This document shows, one piece after another, positions 45,700-59,297 of a DNA stretch of 64,000 nt. Source of the stretch: Pontederia crassipes (Eukaryota; Streptophyta; Magnoliopsida; Commelinales; Pontederiaceae); contig JAUKPH010000017.1 in assembly GCA_030549335.1 (NCBI GenBank), forward strand, positions 2,076,001 through 2,140,000, read 5' to 3'. The first letter of the stretch is position 1. Each line of letters opens with the position of its first letter. The translations under genes and the position numbers were made by a program. The notes under the pieces are model-generated. The model saw only the letters and a program-made list of their open reading frames with translations. It was not told the DNA's origin and made no database searches.

Positions 45700-46111
45700 T
45701 CAAACTTAGGTCAAATGAATATAAAACTTAGGTCAAACGTAGTCCGGGACAGGCTCAGTATTTGTTGGTTGACCGACATCTTTTATTCGGTCGACCGGTA
45801 TCATCTCGATCGGCCTTCTTTGCTTCGACCAGAAGGTTGACCGACCTGCACTCTTTTGATCATAATTTTCTGCATGATTATCCAAATTAGATAATCTTGT
45901 ATCCTATGGATAGCTAATAGTATTCTCTATAATTTTGATATTTATCATTTATCCAAACTTTAATCATATCATAATCAATTATGTAATCGAAATTTGTGCA
46001 TAAAGTTATTTTTTTCTTTAAATTTTTTCAGCATTTTAACTTTAATTTTTTGAAGTTTGTTTCATCAAAATATAATTTTATATACCATTAAAACTTTGAC
46101 CCAACAAAGAG

Positions 46112-48000
46112 GTCGTTAAGACGCGAGGAGCTATGAAAAGCATTGAACGACAGCATGCCCCATTTCTCACATCTCCTTTCGCATTGTTTGGTTAAGAACA
46201 AAATAGCAGAGCTTTATTAAATTCTATCACACAGAAGGTGTAATTCAGGTGGGGCCCACGAGTTATATTCTAGTCAACATAGTTTGTTTTGATAAGTTCT
46301 GATGAAAATGTTCTAACCAAAAAGCCAGAATTTGAATTCTCACTAATCTCCGCGGACGTCCCTCGAATCCCATGCCACACCCAGCAGCAACATGCATGTG
46401 ACGACAATAGTTGAAAGTTCTTGCCAAACACCTATCCAAAACTAACGGGATATATAAGTCACGTCAAACCCAAAGTTCTTGCTCTCCATGAATAAATATG
46501 TCACATTAACAAGTTACGAGAACTCAGAAGAATTTTTGTTCTCCTTACCAAACACAATCTAAGAGTAAGCAGGGATACCGTTTCTAATCACCTGTCCTTT
46601 CTTCCTCATTCATTAGAACAAGCAATGAAGGCATACCCACTGGGGCTATTTGGTAATGAGAATTGGAGTTCCATTAAGTTTTTTGTGAATAGTTGAATTG
46701 ACAGATTAGATTTGAGTGTGTTTGAATAGAGTAAAATTCGATGTGGAAGAATAAGATAAATGATGTGATACGAAAAAAATAAATGTAATGGGTTAATTTT
46801 AGTAGGTGTTTGAATAAAAAATATGTATTTTAAATGTAGGTTATAAATTTGCTAAAGAAATAAAAAATAAATATATATTAAAAAAAATTATGCCAAATAT
46901 TGTGTTAAAATAATATTATTTAAATATAAAAATAAAAAACTTTAATTATTTATATTTAATGAAATTTTAAAATCTTTTAATGAAATAATAAGTAATAAAT
47001 AATATTATATTAATTCTTTTGTAACAAATATATTATATTTAATATATATTTTATTTTAAGAGAAAATTGTAATATAAAAAAAATAAGAAAAAAAATAAAA
47101 AAAAGGACATGGTGTCAAATGAAAAAAAAAAAACAATCAAACTTACAGTGGGCCAATTCCACCAGGCCATTGGAACTTAGGTCACGATCGTCACATGATC
47201 CAAGTTCTAGTGGTCTCTGGGTACGAGTGCCTAATACGAATGCTCATGGGATGGACCCTTGCATCACGTGGACCCTTGCATCACGTGGGAATTAGTCTCG
47301 TCGATGAATAAGACCAATCTAAAATGATGAGTTGTCACAGTGTTGACGTCTTTTTTCTTTTGGTGGGTCCGAATTTTGCAAAGATTCTCGATATATTTCC
47401 AAGGAAATACGTTATGATTTGTTTTTAAATAAGTTCTCCACATGTCTACATACTATTGGCTAGCCTTTATTTTAATTTATTGATTTACTATATCTACATT
47501 TGTTCATGTCAAAAAATGAATCTACCATATCAATTTTTTAATTACTTACATTTCGAAATTAGTTGTCTTTTAATTACCTACACGGTCTTACGCTCGGGCC
47601 TGGGCATTACAATCCTTTTGATATTAAGGAAGGGAGATTAAAATCTCATAATTCCATATTTCTAGTGATTTATTATCCGTATTTTATTTTATCTCATTTT
47701 TTTATTTTTCTGAGATGTTACACCATTCTCTTACTCTTCAAATTTGAACTGCAATAAAAGAATATAGCATGATCTCATCACATCACGTGAATAACTAAGT
47801 TTGGCCAATCATTATTCACATCATGTATTTTAGACAGCCATATATTAACTAGAGAGAGAGAAGGGGATATGACTTACATCTATGATATAACATATAACAG
47901 ATAAGAGCTCAATCATAGTTCTTTACTTCTAGAACTTACAACACTCAAGTCAAATTATGACTTACATATTCTAAAATCTATACATACGTAGGCTCTGATA
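46112..48000. other. Intergenic, MITE-rich
   Basis: Apart from the MITE-like sequence at 46192-46560, the AT-rich interior near 46640-47160 resembles that of the MITE in caleosin 1 intron 3. No gene seen. Confidence 0.4.
46192..46560. mobile_element. Small MITE-like element
   Basis: Imperfect inverted ends: ATTGTTTGGTTAAGAACAAAA on the left and, inverted from the right, ATTGTGTTTGGTAAGGAGAAC. No coding sequence; duplication not resolved. Confidence 0.45.
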
Positions 48001-48948
48001 CAATTTGTAACGCCTTCAAAATTTGGCCCCAATATAGTTGTCAGAACCCTGGATGACGTCACTTTTACTTGACTTAATTTCATAAAATTTTGCAGCGAAA
48101 ATATAATATAATAAATTTAAGACAATAAAATCATAAACAGCGGGAAACTTCACGGATAAATAAAATAAACCCAAGATAACATACTGGCCCATGGGCCTAA
48201 TAGGCTCTAACGTATACCCAACAAAGGGTCCTTACAACATAATGAGTTCAAGTAAAATACATGATTTCATAAGGCCCATAAGCCATACATAACGACTCTT
48301 ACAAGAGTTTATCAAAACGACATAATATAAGTAAGACAACTTGGGCCATAGCTCGACCCGTCCATGTGCAATGTCTTCATCAAGAGGTCCTCACCGTCGA
48401 ACCTAAGCCTCATCCATATCTGTACGGATACATGAGGTGCAGAGGATTTCTCCCGTTAGAGTATGTTGAGGCCCATGCATGCTATGACCTTATAACATAA
48501 TCTCTACATGTCATGGCATATGCATATCATCATCATGGAACATAAATTATATGCATGTTATGAGCTACTTATGCATACTATATGGCATGTGAACATATCA
48601 TCATGGCAAGATAAGATAATATATAACATCATAATATTTAAGTCAAGCATATTATAACTTATCATTATGCTAATGCATATCATGATTTTATCTTACTTTA
48701 CTTTATCATCTTGCATCATGTCATGATATGATGTGACAAGTGGACATTTACATTGCATCATCATAGGTGCATACTTCATCATACTTCTTTAATATCTTTA
48801 CTTTATGTCCCAAGTCATTCATTTTTCGTCTTTCATCTTTACTTAGATACTTTCTTATTTTGTTGATTGGAAAGATCATGTTGTGTTCGTGGGAAAATGA
48901 CTAGCTAGGTTATAAATGGGTTTGTGGGAGGCCAACAGAGACGTCACA

Positions 48949-49110
48949 CTTAAGGGTGGAACTCGTCTTCTGGTTCCACGTAGGCCCAATAGAGACGTCA
49001 CACTCAAGGGTGGAACTCGCCTCGACTTATGGAAATGCCACACTCAAAGGTGGAACTTGTTTCCCTGAGAAATGCCACACTCAAGGGTGGAACTCATTTC
49101 CCATCATCGA
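48949..49110. repeat. Tandem repeat with CACACTCAAGGGTGGAACT units
   Basis: Four imperfect units of about 40-60 bases built on GNCACACTCAANGGTGGAACT, inside the solo LTR. Confidence 0.8.
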
Positions 49111-49274
49111 TTATAACAAGTCACATTCACGCCAATCCGTATTTTACTTGCTTTCATCAATACATACAATCATTCATACATGTTGCATTTTTAATCCTAT
49201 TTAAGGTCATACATACTTCAAATCATACTATGTGTGGACATTCAATCATAACCAATCAATCAGCCCAGAACGAA

Positions 49275-49735
49275 CGACCATTTTGGGTAACGATCGACCA
49301 CTGGACTGGTATCGATAGACCGATCAGATTATCGATCGACCGTTATGATCCTTTTGGACGACCAAAATTGGGTTTCGGTTCGTCTACTAATCACAGAATG
49401 TGACACTCTTCTAAACCGGACGACCGCTGATAACGGTCGACCGCTATAGGTCTTTTGGACGTCCGAAATATGCTTCAGGTCGTTCGCTAATAACAGAATG
49501 TAACCCCTACTCAAATCGGACGAACGTTGAGATATCGATCGACTGATACTTGGCTTTCGGACGATTGAAACAAGGTGCTCGGACATCCGCTAATCACAAA
49601 ATATTTCGACTCCATATATCGAACAACCGTTTGAATATCGATCGATTGGTTCATGACTTTCGGACGACCGAATCAAGGCGTTCAGACGTCCGCTAATCAC
49701 AGAATGTGTCTGCCCCTCCAGAACGATCGATCGAT
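49275..49735. repeat. Tandem repeat of about 110-bp units, four copies
   Basis: Units contain TATCGATCGACNG, TTTCGGACGACCGAA and CTAATCACAGAATGTG in the same order, moderately diverged, inside the solo LTR. Confidence 0.75.
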
Positions 49736-51220
49736 ACAGAATCGGTCGCCCGTTCTGGGACGGCAGACACCTGATTTTACATGTTTTCTTTTCCAAATCT
49801 TACATATATTAACATTTTGAACACATATTGACTTCCATCCATCATATGGGACACTTCTTAACATTCTAATCATGAAACATACAGAGGTTTTCACATAAGG
49901 CATCCAACATGCTAATCACACTTATAAATGTACATAAACTTTACATAACTTCATAATAAATTAACATAAAAGCAATAAGCATTCTAATAGTAAACATAAT
50001 GAGCAATAGAACATTAAGCTAAGAATCACATGGCATTCTAAGCATGATTAACAAAAGTATAGTGAGCATGATAACATGAAACATATTACATTGTACTCAT
50101 GATTAATAATGAACATAAATCACTAATGCACATTCCCTAATCCTTAAGCTTAAGAACAAAGAGTTTGTCCTTCATGCCCTAATCCATACATTCAAACATC
50201 ATTAGGGTGACTTTTGGAAGATTTGGATCTCCTCAAACATACATTAATCACTAATCAACACATAAGTCATATATGAACATTTCTACTATCTTAATCTTGA
50301 ACATATGAAGGAATTTGCCTAAAGAACATTAAGAATTACTAATCATATTAATACGAGCAAATAAAAGGCATCATAATGAATTAAACATGGATAGTAATGA
50401 ACATTCTAATATTAAACATGATTAGCAATGAAATGATAATATTAATAAAATAAGAAGCATCTTAATGTAAATATGAACTTTTCCTAATCATGCATTAATA
50501 AAACTTAATTTGATCTTAAATTTCCTTAATCCACATAAACACATATCATTAAGAGATGATTAGGTTTACGATCTCCTCAAACATACCTTTAGAATTTAGA
50601 TAAAAATTCTATTAGTCCTAATCTTAATCCTCTTTCTTTCTTCTTCCTTTACTTTCTTTCCCTCTTTTCTTTCTCTTTCTTTTTCCTTCTTTCTCTTATT
50701 TTCCTTCTTCCTTCTTCTTCTTTTTCTTTCCTTTTCCTCCTCTTCTTCTTGTTGTGGCCGAATGAGTGCAGGAGGAGAGAAAGAGTGGGTGAAGTGGGAA
50801 CTTCCACATGATGCGAGTTTACACGAGGGAGAGAGAATGAGAGAGGAAGGGTCTTCTTGTGTGCTGCCGTGAGGATGAGATGGAGAGAGTGAGTTGACTG
50901 AGAGAGTATGAGAGCTTGGGTCTTCTATTGCCTTGGTGGGTTGCTGTTCGTGAGTGGAGGTGAGAGGAAGAGCTGGTGTTGCTATGAGTTATGGAGAGAG
51001 AGATTAGAGGGAAGTGAGGGAGGGAGTAGTGGGAACTGTCGGCTGAGAGAGAAAAAGAAAGGGGGTTAGGACATTATAGCTTTCAAGTGGATTATCTATA
51101 ATGTTTGTTAGTTGAGCTTGTGGTTTTAGCAAAGCTAATGGGCCTTTTAATACCTTTAGAGTTCTCTTATTTATTTTATTTTCTTTTTCTTTTCTTTTAT
51201 TTTGAGAATATTACACAATC

Positions 51221-53601
51221 TGAATATCTTAGACTCATGTTCATTGCAATCGTTGTGAGCATCAGTTGCCATCCACACCTCCTTTCGTACCTAAAAGATT
51301 AATCACATGCAGAATTCAAATGCGGAGGAATGAAATTTTTCATGACCTTCTCTGTCCAGTGAAAAATATACTAATAATGAACATGAGATTCAAAATAGAA
51401 CAAATTATTTATGTAATAATATTAATTTTCATTAAATAAATAAATGAATATTTTATTCGTTAATGAGATATGAAAAATTATTATTTAATATTTTAGAATT
51501 ATTTAATTTCAAAAATTGATGGTAATTATGAGAGAAGTTGGAAAAATAAGACGAGTTTGAGAAGTGGTGAAATTATTATGGAGATATTTATGAGATTATT
51601 AAAGAAATTCGAATTTAATTAAATATTAAGAATTATGGGATGATTAATTAGTAATGGATGGTCAACATTGATTCTAAAAAAAATTCAAGACCTAATAAAA
51701 GTGAAAACTCAAACGTACAACCATAAATTGATATTAAATGGTGGTTGGAAACTCCCTTTCAGCCAAACAAAATTTTTACATCAAGAGTCCAACTTTGTCT
51801 TCTATTTTCATGCAAATCGAAATATTTTGAATGGCATCTGATGATTGATTTCGAAATCCCGACAGAAGAGGTTCGAAGTGGCGAACATGAGTTTCAAGGT
51901 CACATCATGAAGATATTGCTGACCAAAGTTCAGTGTCTGGACAACTTGTGCACTCGAGGGATTTAGTTGATTTTTCAACCAACTTTAGGCATGTAGGGAA
52001 ATCTCTATGTCGTCGGTTTTCCGCGACATGAAACATATTCCCTTCTCCTTTGTACTAAGAATCTATTAATATAAATTATGCATTGTTTGAATATCGTATG
52101 GCATGGTTATAGTGATCGGAAAGTCGCGTCGGAACGTATTTCTCCGTCCACGAGCACTGCCTGACCCGAATTAATTGAAATCCGAATCGAATCGACGTCG
52201 AAACTGGCCCGGTTTTCTATTGGCCCAGTCCGAGTTGTGCTTTGGCGCAGCACGGGTGTGGTGTGATCGCATTGAAGGTGAACCGGCCAACCCGGCCTGG
52301 GTTCATCATAAACTCGGCTCGAATTTGGACCATGTAGAGAAGTTTTTTATTGTTCCGAATACGACCCATATTCTACTCAACGCGGGCCGGGTTTTGAGGA
52401 CAGGAAATTGATTTTTGAGTATTATTCTATGAAAAATTGAATAGTTATTATGGTTGATTTTTCTTGAGCATCCATGATCATGATCATATTGTTAACATAC
52501 ATGAAATATCTTTTGGATATGATTTTGAGATTATTGATATCATCATGTCATCAGATCATGTGATTTATTATGGTATTGATTCAGTAGTTTTTCCCCTTAT
52601 TGGGTCCTTGATTCACTTGAACAAAATTGTTAAAGATAGGTTTGTTAGATAAACAACATAAAAGATGAAAATTATTAGTTTTTCATATTCTCTGATTGTC
52701 TCTAAGCCTCCGGACTATATTATTATCGTATTGTATGGGGCAAATAGTGTATCTAGAGATTTGAGATGTCATTATTTAGGAAAGTTATGGCTGTCCTATG
52801 ATTGATCATGGTCCTCCGTCATCACGAGCTATTGTTTAATGCTATTATTGGAAGGTAGCTTGTCGTGACTTGATCTCCACTAGCATATATAAAAGAGATG
52901 AAATTTCTTTTTAATTGACTGAGTGCTCCCTATTATATTGGATAATTTTAAAGATTGAGTTATATTGAATTGGATAGAATGGAAATAAAATTGAATTTAA
53001 TCATGGTCATTCGAATATTGACGTTGATTGCATTGCCTCCACCCATTGAATCGTATAAAAATTGTTATTGGCCAATGATCATTGATATTGATAGTGATTT
53101 GAAATCGTTAAATTAGATAGTGTCGTAGTGATCAAGCATAATTGATTATTATTTATTATTTATTATTAATTAATACTGATTGATCTTTGACCTGATCCTC
53201 TTTATTGATTTATGACTTTATTGATTTATTGATCTATTGATTTATTGAGCTCTTATCTTATTGAACTATCGAGTGCTCTATTGTTTATAATATCTTATTG
53301 TTAATTGTTCTATTGAGCATTGTATGAATTAGATTTTACGTACTGAGTATTTTTAATTATTGATTAATTATCATCAATTATTGATTAACATAGTATCTTA
53401 TTGTTAATTATTAATTATCTTTATGGTTAAATCCTATGTACTGAGTATTTTTTATACTCATGAGTTTCCCCTGCATCTAAATTCATGTAGTCTAGTCGAT
53501 GATAGAAGATGATGATGCAGATGGTCAAGTTGCAGAGATGTTGCACATGGTGTAAGATTGTGTCTTATTAGATTTATATATAGTTGTTACTTTTCCACAC
53601 T
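51221..53601. other. Degenerate repeat-derived sequence
   Basis: No gene supported. GC-rich text near 52140-52400 and the GGGACGTTATA end near 54815-54825 resemble solo LTRs elsewhere in the window, but the matching left terminus was not found. Confidence 0.35.
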
Positions 53602-53609
53602 TTTAGTAT

Positions 53610-54641
53610 TAGGGCTAAGCAAACCAGGGACCGGGTCTAAGCGAACCTAGTCCCGATCCGAATTATATCGGATCAAAATTTTTTCGATCCGGTACCGTTA
53701 GACCCGATAATCCAGAAATATAACCGGGTTTGCGGTTGGGAATCGGTCGAGGGCGACGAGAGGGAAGGCGGACGAAGCCAAAATTGGCGCCTGGCAGCCG
53801 GATCAGTCGCTAGTGGCCAGATCCGACGCCTGGTGGCCGGTTCAGTCGTCAAATGCCAGAACCGACGCTTGGCATGCCGGATCATGACGCCTGACGGTTG
53901 GATCGGCCACCAGGAGTAGGATCCAGCCATTGTCGGCCGAAATGGCCAGATTCGGCTCATGGTGGCCGATCCGGCCGCCAAGCGCCGAATCGTAGCTCCT
54001 AGCGACCGATCCGGTCGCCAGGCGCCATGTTTCGACGCTTGACGGTCGGATCCGGCTCCTTCCGATGGCCAAGTGCCAGATCGTGGCTCTTGGCGACTGA
54101 TCCGGCACCTGGCGATCGGATTGGTCGCCAATGGCCAAATCCGACGTCTGGCATCTGATCCGGCCGTCAGGAGTCGGATCGTGGCTCTTGATGGTTGGAT
54201 CGACCACTAGGTGCCAGATCGGTCGCCAGGTGTAGGTGTGCCGGCTGCCATGCGCCGCGATCCCGATGACTGGAGGCCAAGTAGAGAGAGAGGAAGTTAG
54301 GAGAGGGGAGAGCAGTCGTAGTCGGGAGAGTTGTCGGAGTCACCGCCGGCCCGTCGCTGCCGTGAGAGAGAGGGAGAGAGCGAGAGAAGGAGAGAGAGGT
54401 GGGAGAGAGAAAGACAAACGGTGAAATGATGAGAGTGAATGTGAGATGGGCTTTTATATACTAATAATGCGGGTCGGGTCCGGGTCGAGTATCTGGATTG
54501 CAAACCCGATGCTGACCCAATACTCGACGGATTTTTCATTTATTGGATCCGGGCCCGGCTCGAATTAGATCCGGGCCGAGTTATTTTCTCGGTTTGTCAG
54601 GTCGGTGCGGTCCGGGTCGACCCGAACCGTCCTGAGCCCTA
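53610..54641. mobile_element. GC-rich non-autonomous hAT-like element, TAGGGCT termini
   Basis: Left end TAGGGCTAAGCA; right end, inverted, TAGGGCTCAGGA. TTTAGTAT flanks both sides exactly (53602-53609 and 54642-54649), an 8-bp duplication. The interior (about 53740-54240) is a minisatellite of GGCCGGATC/GTCGCCAGG-type units plus GAGAGA tracts. It has no transposase; the long minus-strand frames are products of the repeat. Confidence 0.85.
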
Positions 54642-54649
54642 TTTAGTAT

Positions 54650-57600
54650 TGTGAGGTTACGGATGTTTCAGTTCTTTTTGACATTTTGACTTTTAAATAT
54701 TCTTATTATCATTTGTGCATTTTATAAAATTTATTTTTCACAAATTTTTTTTATAGAGAATCGTGTAACGTCTTTGAGACGATTCTGAGCATGTAAAAGA
54801 CACGTGAGTTTCGGGACGTTATAATTTATAACAATGATCAATAATCAATTAATTAGTGCTTAATGATTAAGGATGACAATGGTTAATGGTAATTAATAAT
54901 CAACATATTAATATCAATAATCAATTGAATTGATGTTCAGTAATAAATATTAATTCAATTTTTTTATTTCAGTAATCAGTACAATACTTTTATGATGAAA
55001 TATTTTTTCTTTCTAATACAATATATTCAATATGTTGTACTATGTATTTTAGATTCAACAATGCCATCACAATTTTTTTCAACTCCGTTGATCTTAATTT
55101 TTCTCATTTTATACAAACTCTTTAAACAATTAGAGTATGAAAATGTATTTTCATGTCCCGTCATCAATGATGAATCAATAAATGTCAAGGGAGTTCTTTT
55201 TGTGTATTTCAACTCATGTGATAAGTTTCTTTTAACTCGTGACAATAAATAATGATGAGAATCCATAAACATGGCGATTTTTAGTTTTGTCTTTTATCTA
55301 ATTAACCTACTTAATTATCTTCGAATTCTAATTCCACATGTTAAATAATATGCAATGATGAGGATTATGCCTTCGTGGACGAGGTGAGCACCTTGCGACC
55401 ATTATGTGACCATTATGTGTTGGTCAATGTTCATACCTTGCATGGCACCAATGGTGGTCATGATATACAAGGTAAGAACATGCAAGTGAGAAAATTGTTG
55501 ATGTACATTTTCCATCATTTCTTGTTGCAACAATTAGGGCACGACAGTCTACATGATTTAATCCGTTAAAGGATTCAAAGTCATAAGGATCCAAATAATC
55601 TCCATATATACCTTGTCGTAACTAGAGGAGAAAGCTCCGGTTGATTGCTGCGACAAAAGGTGAAGAAGACATTGTAGTTGTCATGATGAGAGAAGAGAGA
55701 GACAATGAAGGATTATTGCAATCATATATCAGGAAACCTAAAGGGTTTAATGAGAGTCCTACCCATTCAAATTGGTAAGATGCTACTACCTACTTGCACA
55801 CAAGTGCCATCCATGATCAATGGCTGATGGACTAAAGAATGGCTAAAAGAATTAAAAACAAACAAATAGTTCAATAGGCTTGGCATTTGGGTTCAAGCAA
55901 TTGATGATCTTAGAGCCCGCCGCCATTGCTTTTGTCTTTGTTGATGAAGTCCATGTAGTGGACTTGAGGCTTGGAACTTGGAATGGAACATTTTTTAACA
56001 TCTCAATACGATTACAAATATTAGTGATGTTACTAACATGTACATGTTTAGAAAGGAAATGATTATTTGTGTGCTTGTTTAATAGGTTGCTTATGCTTGT
56101 GCATCTTTTTTTTAGTCATCTTAAGAGCTTGAGCTTCCCTGGAGTGGAAGTCCATAAAGTCATTAGGCTTGAATAATTTGTTGAGCCGTCATTCCGTGGT
56201 CAGCAATTGGTACAACGATTGGGAAGTCGACGATCGTAAATATAAATTTGGAGGAGAGAAGTAGAACACGCATAAAGTCTTAGATGCTTGAATAGTCTCT
56301 TGAGCCGGTGGTTTTCTTTTTAAATCTGGTTCGAACCACACTTTAGTCCATCAGCCGTTGATCATGGATCGAAAGCCCACGCGAGTAGGTAGGGGCGTCC
56401 TACCCGATGGGCAAGATGCCCATTAATGCAAATCTAAACTCATTCAGGTTCTATTTTTAGGGATTTAGGAAATATTTTGAAAATAAGTCTAGATTATCTA
56501 GTCCTATTAGTTCAACCATAAACTGATAATTGGTTATTTGATTTTGACAAAAAAAAATATGGATCACGACAAATCGGATTGACCGAAATTATGTGTTCAA
56601 CCCAATCTTTTATATTTTCTGAACAAAAAATAGAAAGAGAATTGAGAAAAATGAAAAATATTAAAATATTTTTTGAAAACAGTTGCAGAAAAGAAAACAA
56701 AAAATTTCATGGAAGGAAAATTCCAAATTATAGGAGATTCACAAACTGACAAGAGGAAATTAATACCGGAAACAAAATACTTGACAAGAATAAGGAAATA
56801 AAATATATAAATGAAAAGATAACAATGAAATATAAAATAGGAATGAAAATAAAAAAGAGCCATATAACATAGAAAGATATTCGAAAATAATTAAGATCAA
56901 TAATAAAAAGAAAGAATAAGAAGATTGAATATGATTTCAAAAAGATATGAAAAGTTAATCTTTTAACAAAAATTCGTTAATGAGCATAATGTTAATTTTC
57001 TCTTATATAAGAATTACTGGTATGGTATTTTTCAAAATTATTATTATCGGATTAAAAAAGAAAGTATAAAATGATGTAAAATAGAATAATATTAAAGTTA
57101 GGCATAATTTAAGCATTAATTTTTGAAGCATGACATACAATTTAAAAAATAAAACTATTACAAACCCAAAACTTAAATAAAATAAGGTGAAAATATTTTA
57201 AAAATGAAAGAAAAACATTGAAGGATAAATAATAAGCAAAGTTCAGAAAAGAAAGGAAATTAACTTAGAGATATTTAGGAATATATTATAATAAAATAAA
57301 TTAATACTACATTAGTTAGTATTATATAGTAATAAAAATATAATGATATATTTGACATTGTTATTTTGAATAAGCCCTAACTTTTTAAACCATAATAATT
57401 ATATTTTCATATTAGATCATTGTTGGTCATTTATTATTTATATATCATATAGTATTTTTTTGTGATATTTATATTTAAAATTATTAAGAAAAATTGATTC
57501 AATCCAATTGACTTTGATTGAACTATAATCTAGATAGTCTTCTAATGCCATATCTGATCCCATTATAAAAACATTAAATCTTAGGTCCAATCATAATGCT

Positions 57601-59057
57601 TCTCTAATTAAATTTCAATCCATAAATAACTATAATTAAGATTAGAATTTAATTATAACTTTAATGTCTTTTCCAAATTCATTTCTATTTATCTTCTTAT
57701 TATACCATTATTTTTCATTTAATTTCCTCAATTTTAGAATAAAATATTATTTTTATATCGTAAATTTTGAATTAAGAAATAAATTATTATTATTTATTTT
57801 TTTAATATTTTAAACTATAAAATTCTTAATTTTACAATAATTGTTAATCTTTAAAACATAAACATTAAGCTGGTTTCATACAAATTCTTTTTCTATCTAA
57901 TGTTTATCTTTCCTTCGTTAATTTTCCAACTATACTTCTATCCCTGTTCAAACTGTACTTATATATTTTAATCCTTTATTTTCTTTTTTTATTAAATAAA
58001 ATAATAAATATCTTATTTTTATAAAATCTGGGCCATTATAAATATAGTGGATTTTTTTGCCAATAAATGCAGTTAAAGATTAATATCTAATCTTATACTG
58101 AATACCAATTTCTTTTCTAATTAATATTTATCTTTTTATTTTTATTTCTAACTATACGAATACAATGATAATTTAAAATATAATAATTAAACAAGCAAAC
58201 AAAAGATTTATAACTTGTCACACTTAATGAGGTCTCTACTTTAGGCTTTGGGCACTCGGCACATAAAAAAAATAGAGTATTTAGTAGCGGATAATATTTA
58301 TTACAATCAAAATACTATTTTAAGCATTTGATAAATATTATTTTAAGTAGCGTTTAGAAGTTTGAATATAAAACGTGACCCCTACTAGCTTATTGAATAT
58401 AGATGTAGCGGTTTTATATTTTATTCATATTAAACCCTCATTTTTAAATAAAAAATATTAAATTATTAAACATTGTATATTATTTTTGTTTTAATATATC
58501 ACATCTTTATTATTTACAACCCAAATAAGATTTTTATTTTCAAGTAATAATTTAATCGTTATGTATACCAAATATTTTTTATTATATTTATAAACAAATC
58601 ACTATCCACTATCCGATAATAACTAGCTGTTATACTCTAATGCAAATCGTTATTCTCTAATCGAACTGTTACCTTAATCCTAGGTTTTCTTGCCTCGCCT
58701 CTCCCACCCTCACCCAAACCTAATTATTATTATTATTATAAATAAATTTTTAATATCTAATATTTTTATAATATTAGACACTTGATGTGAAATAAATACA
58801 TACAGTCTACAGTCATAAATATATGGATCATACTTTATTTATATGTCGCAAAATGGTAAGAAAAAGTGCCAATAGAATATCTTAGCTGTCGTGAAGCTGG
58901 CATGAAATTAAGAGAAATGGAATAAGTAAAAACATATACAACCCAAACCTTGATGGCACATTAGTATCATGATATCCTACTTAAAATTATCATCCATATA
59001 TGCTACCCATTCAATGGGGTTGTATATAATGGAATAAATGCATATAATGAAATAAAT
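54650..59057. other. AT-rich intergenic region upstream of the fusion gene
   Basis: I find no gene. Slightly less AT-rich text at 55370-56420 has no intact frame or domain I can recognise. The remainder is AT-rich, with no paired termini identified. Confidence 0.35.
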
Positions 59058-59073
59058 GCATTCAATAAATTCA

Positions 59074-59238
59074 ACAACAACAACAAAGCCTTATCCTACT
59101 AGGTGAGGTCAGCTACATGGATCATACGACGCATTTGTTGATCCATGTTCATAAGATTCGACAGAGTTTTACGCTGACTGTCGGAGCCTAACACAATCAT
59201 CTTCCTTTATCCGGAATTGGGACCGGCTATAAAGCATG
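59074..59238 (-). mobile_element. Short RTE-tailed retroposon (SINE-like) with perfect TSD
   Basis: A 165-base minus-strand insertion ending in the same AGGATAAGGCTTTG-plus-(TTG)n tail as the RTE LINE at 1459-1921. A perfect 16-base duplication GCATTCAATAAATTCA lies at 59058-59073 and 59239-59254. Its 5' part (GCTTTATAGCCGGTCCC on the minus strand) is not from the LINE coding region, so it is either a SINE that borrows the RTE tail or an internally deleted LINE. Confidence 0.82.
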
Positions 59239-59295
59239 GCATTCAATAAATTCATTCATTTATTAAATTTGTGATCGATTTTTTTCCTAGCACCC

Positions 59296-59297
<2 letters not shown>

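Larger units (their letters stand above)
43685..46106 (-). mobile_element. Solo LTR hosting a PMEI-caleosin fragment
   Basis: On the minus strand it starts TGTTGGGTCAAAG (46106 downward) and ends at 43685 with GGTATCCTACA. AAGAG flanks both sides (43680-43684 and 46107-46111). LTR sequence totals about 1,056 bases; the remaining 1,366 bases (44334-45699) are a copy of the gene at 59529-60896. The LTR parts have the GAGGTTCGGCC and repeated GTCGACCG-like motifs common in plant LTRs. No internal domain or second LTR is seen. Confidence 0.82.
48006..51215. mobile_element. Solo LTR, 3.2 kb, CAATT/CAATC flanks
   Basis: Starts TGTAACGCCTTC and ends GAATATTACA. Flanking pentamers CAATT (48001-48005) and CAATC (51216-51220) agree at four of five positions. 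The interior is non-coding with two tandem-repeat arrays and a CT-rich tract at 50630-50750. Size and termini resemble the LTR at 29849-32906. No gag-pol. Confidence 0.75.

Noticed and set aside
49275-49735. CRISPR-like spaced repeats
   Set aside because: Whole units are repeated with diverged spacers in plant LTR DNA; this is an ordinary tandem repeat.
53673-54207. Long minus-strand frames rich in Arg, Pro and Trp
   Set aside because: They run through a GC-rich minisatellite inside a hAT-like element, where repeat structure keeps frames open.
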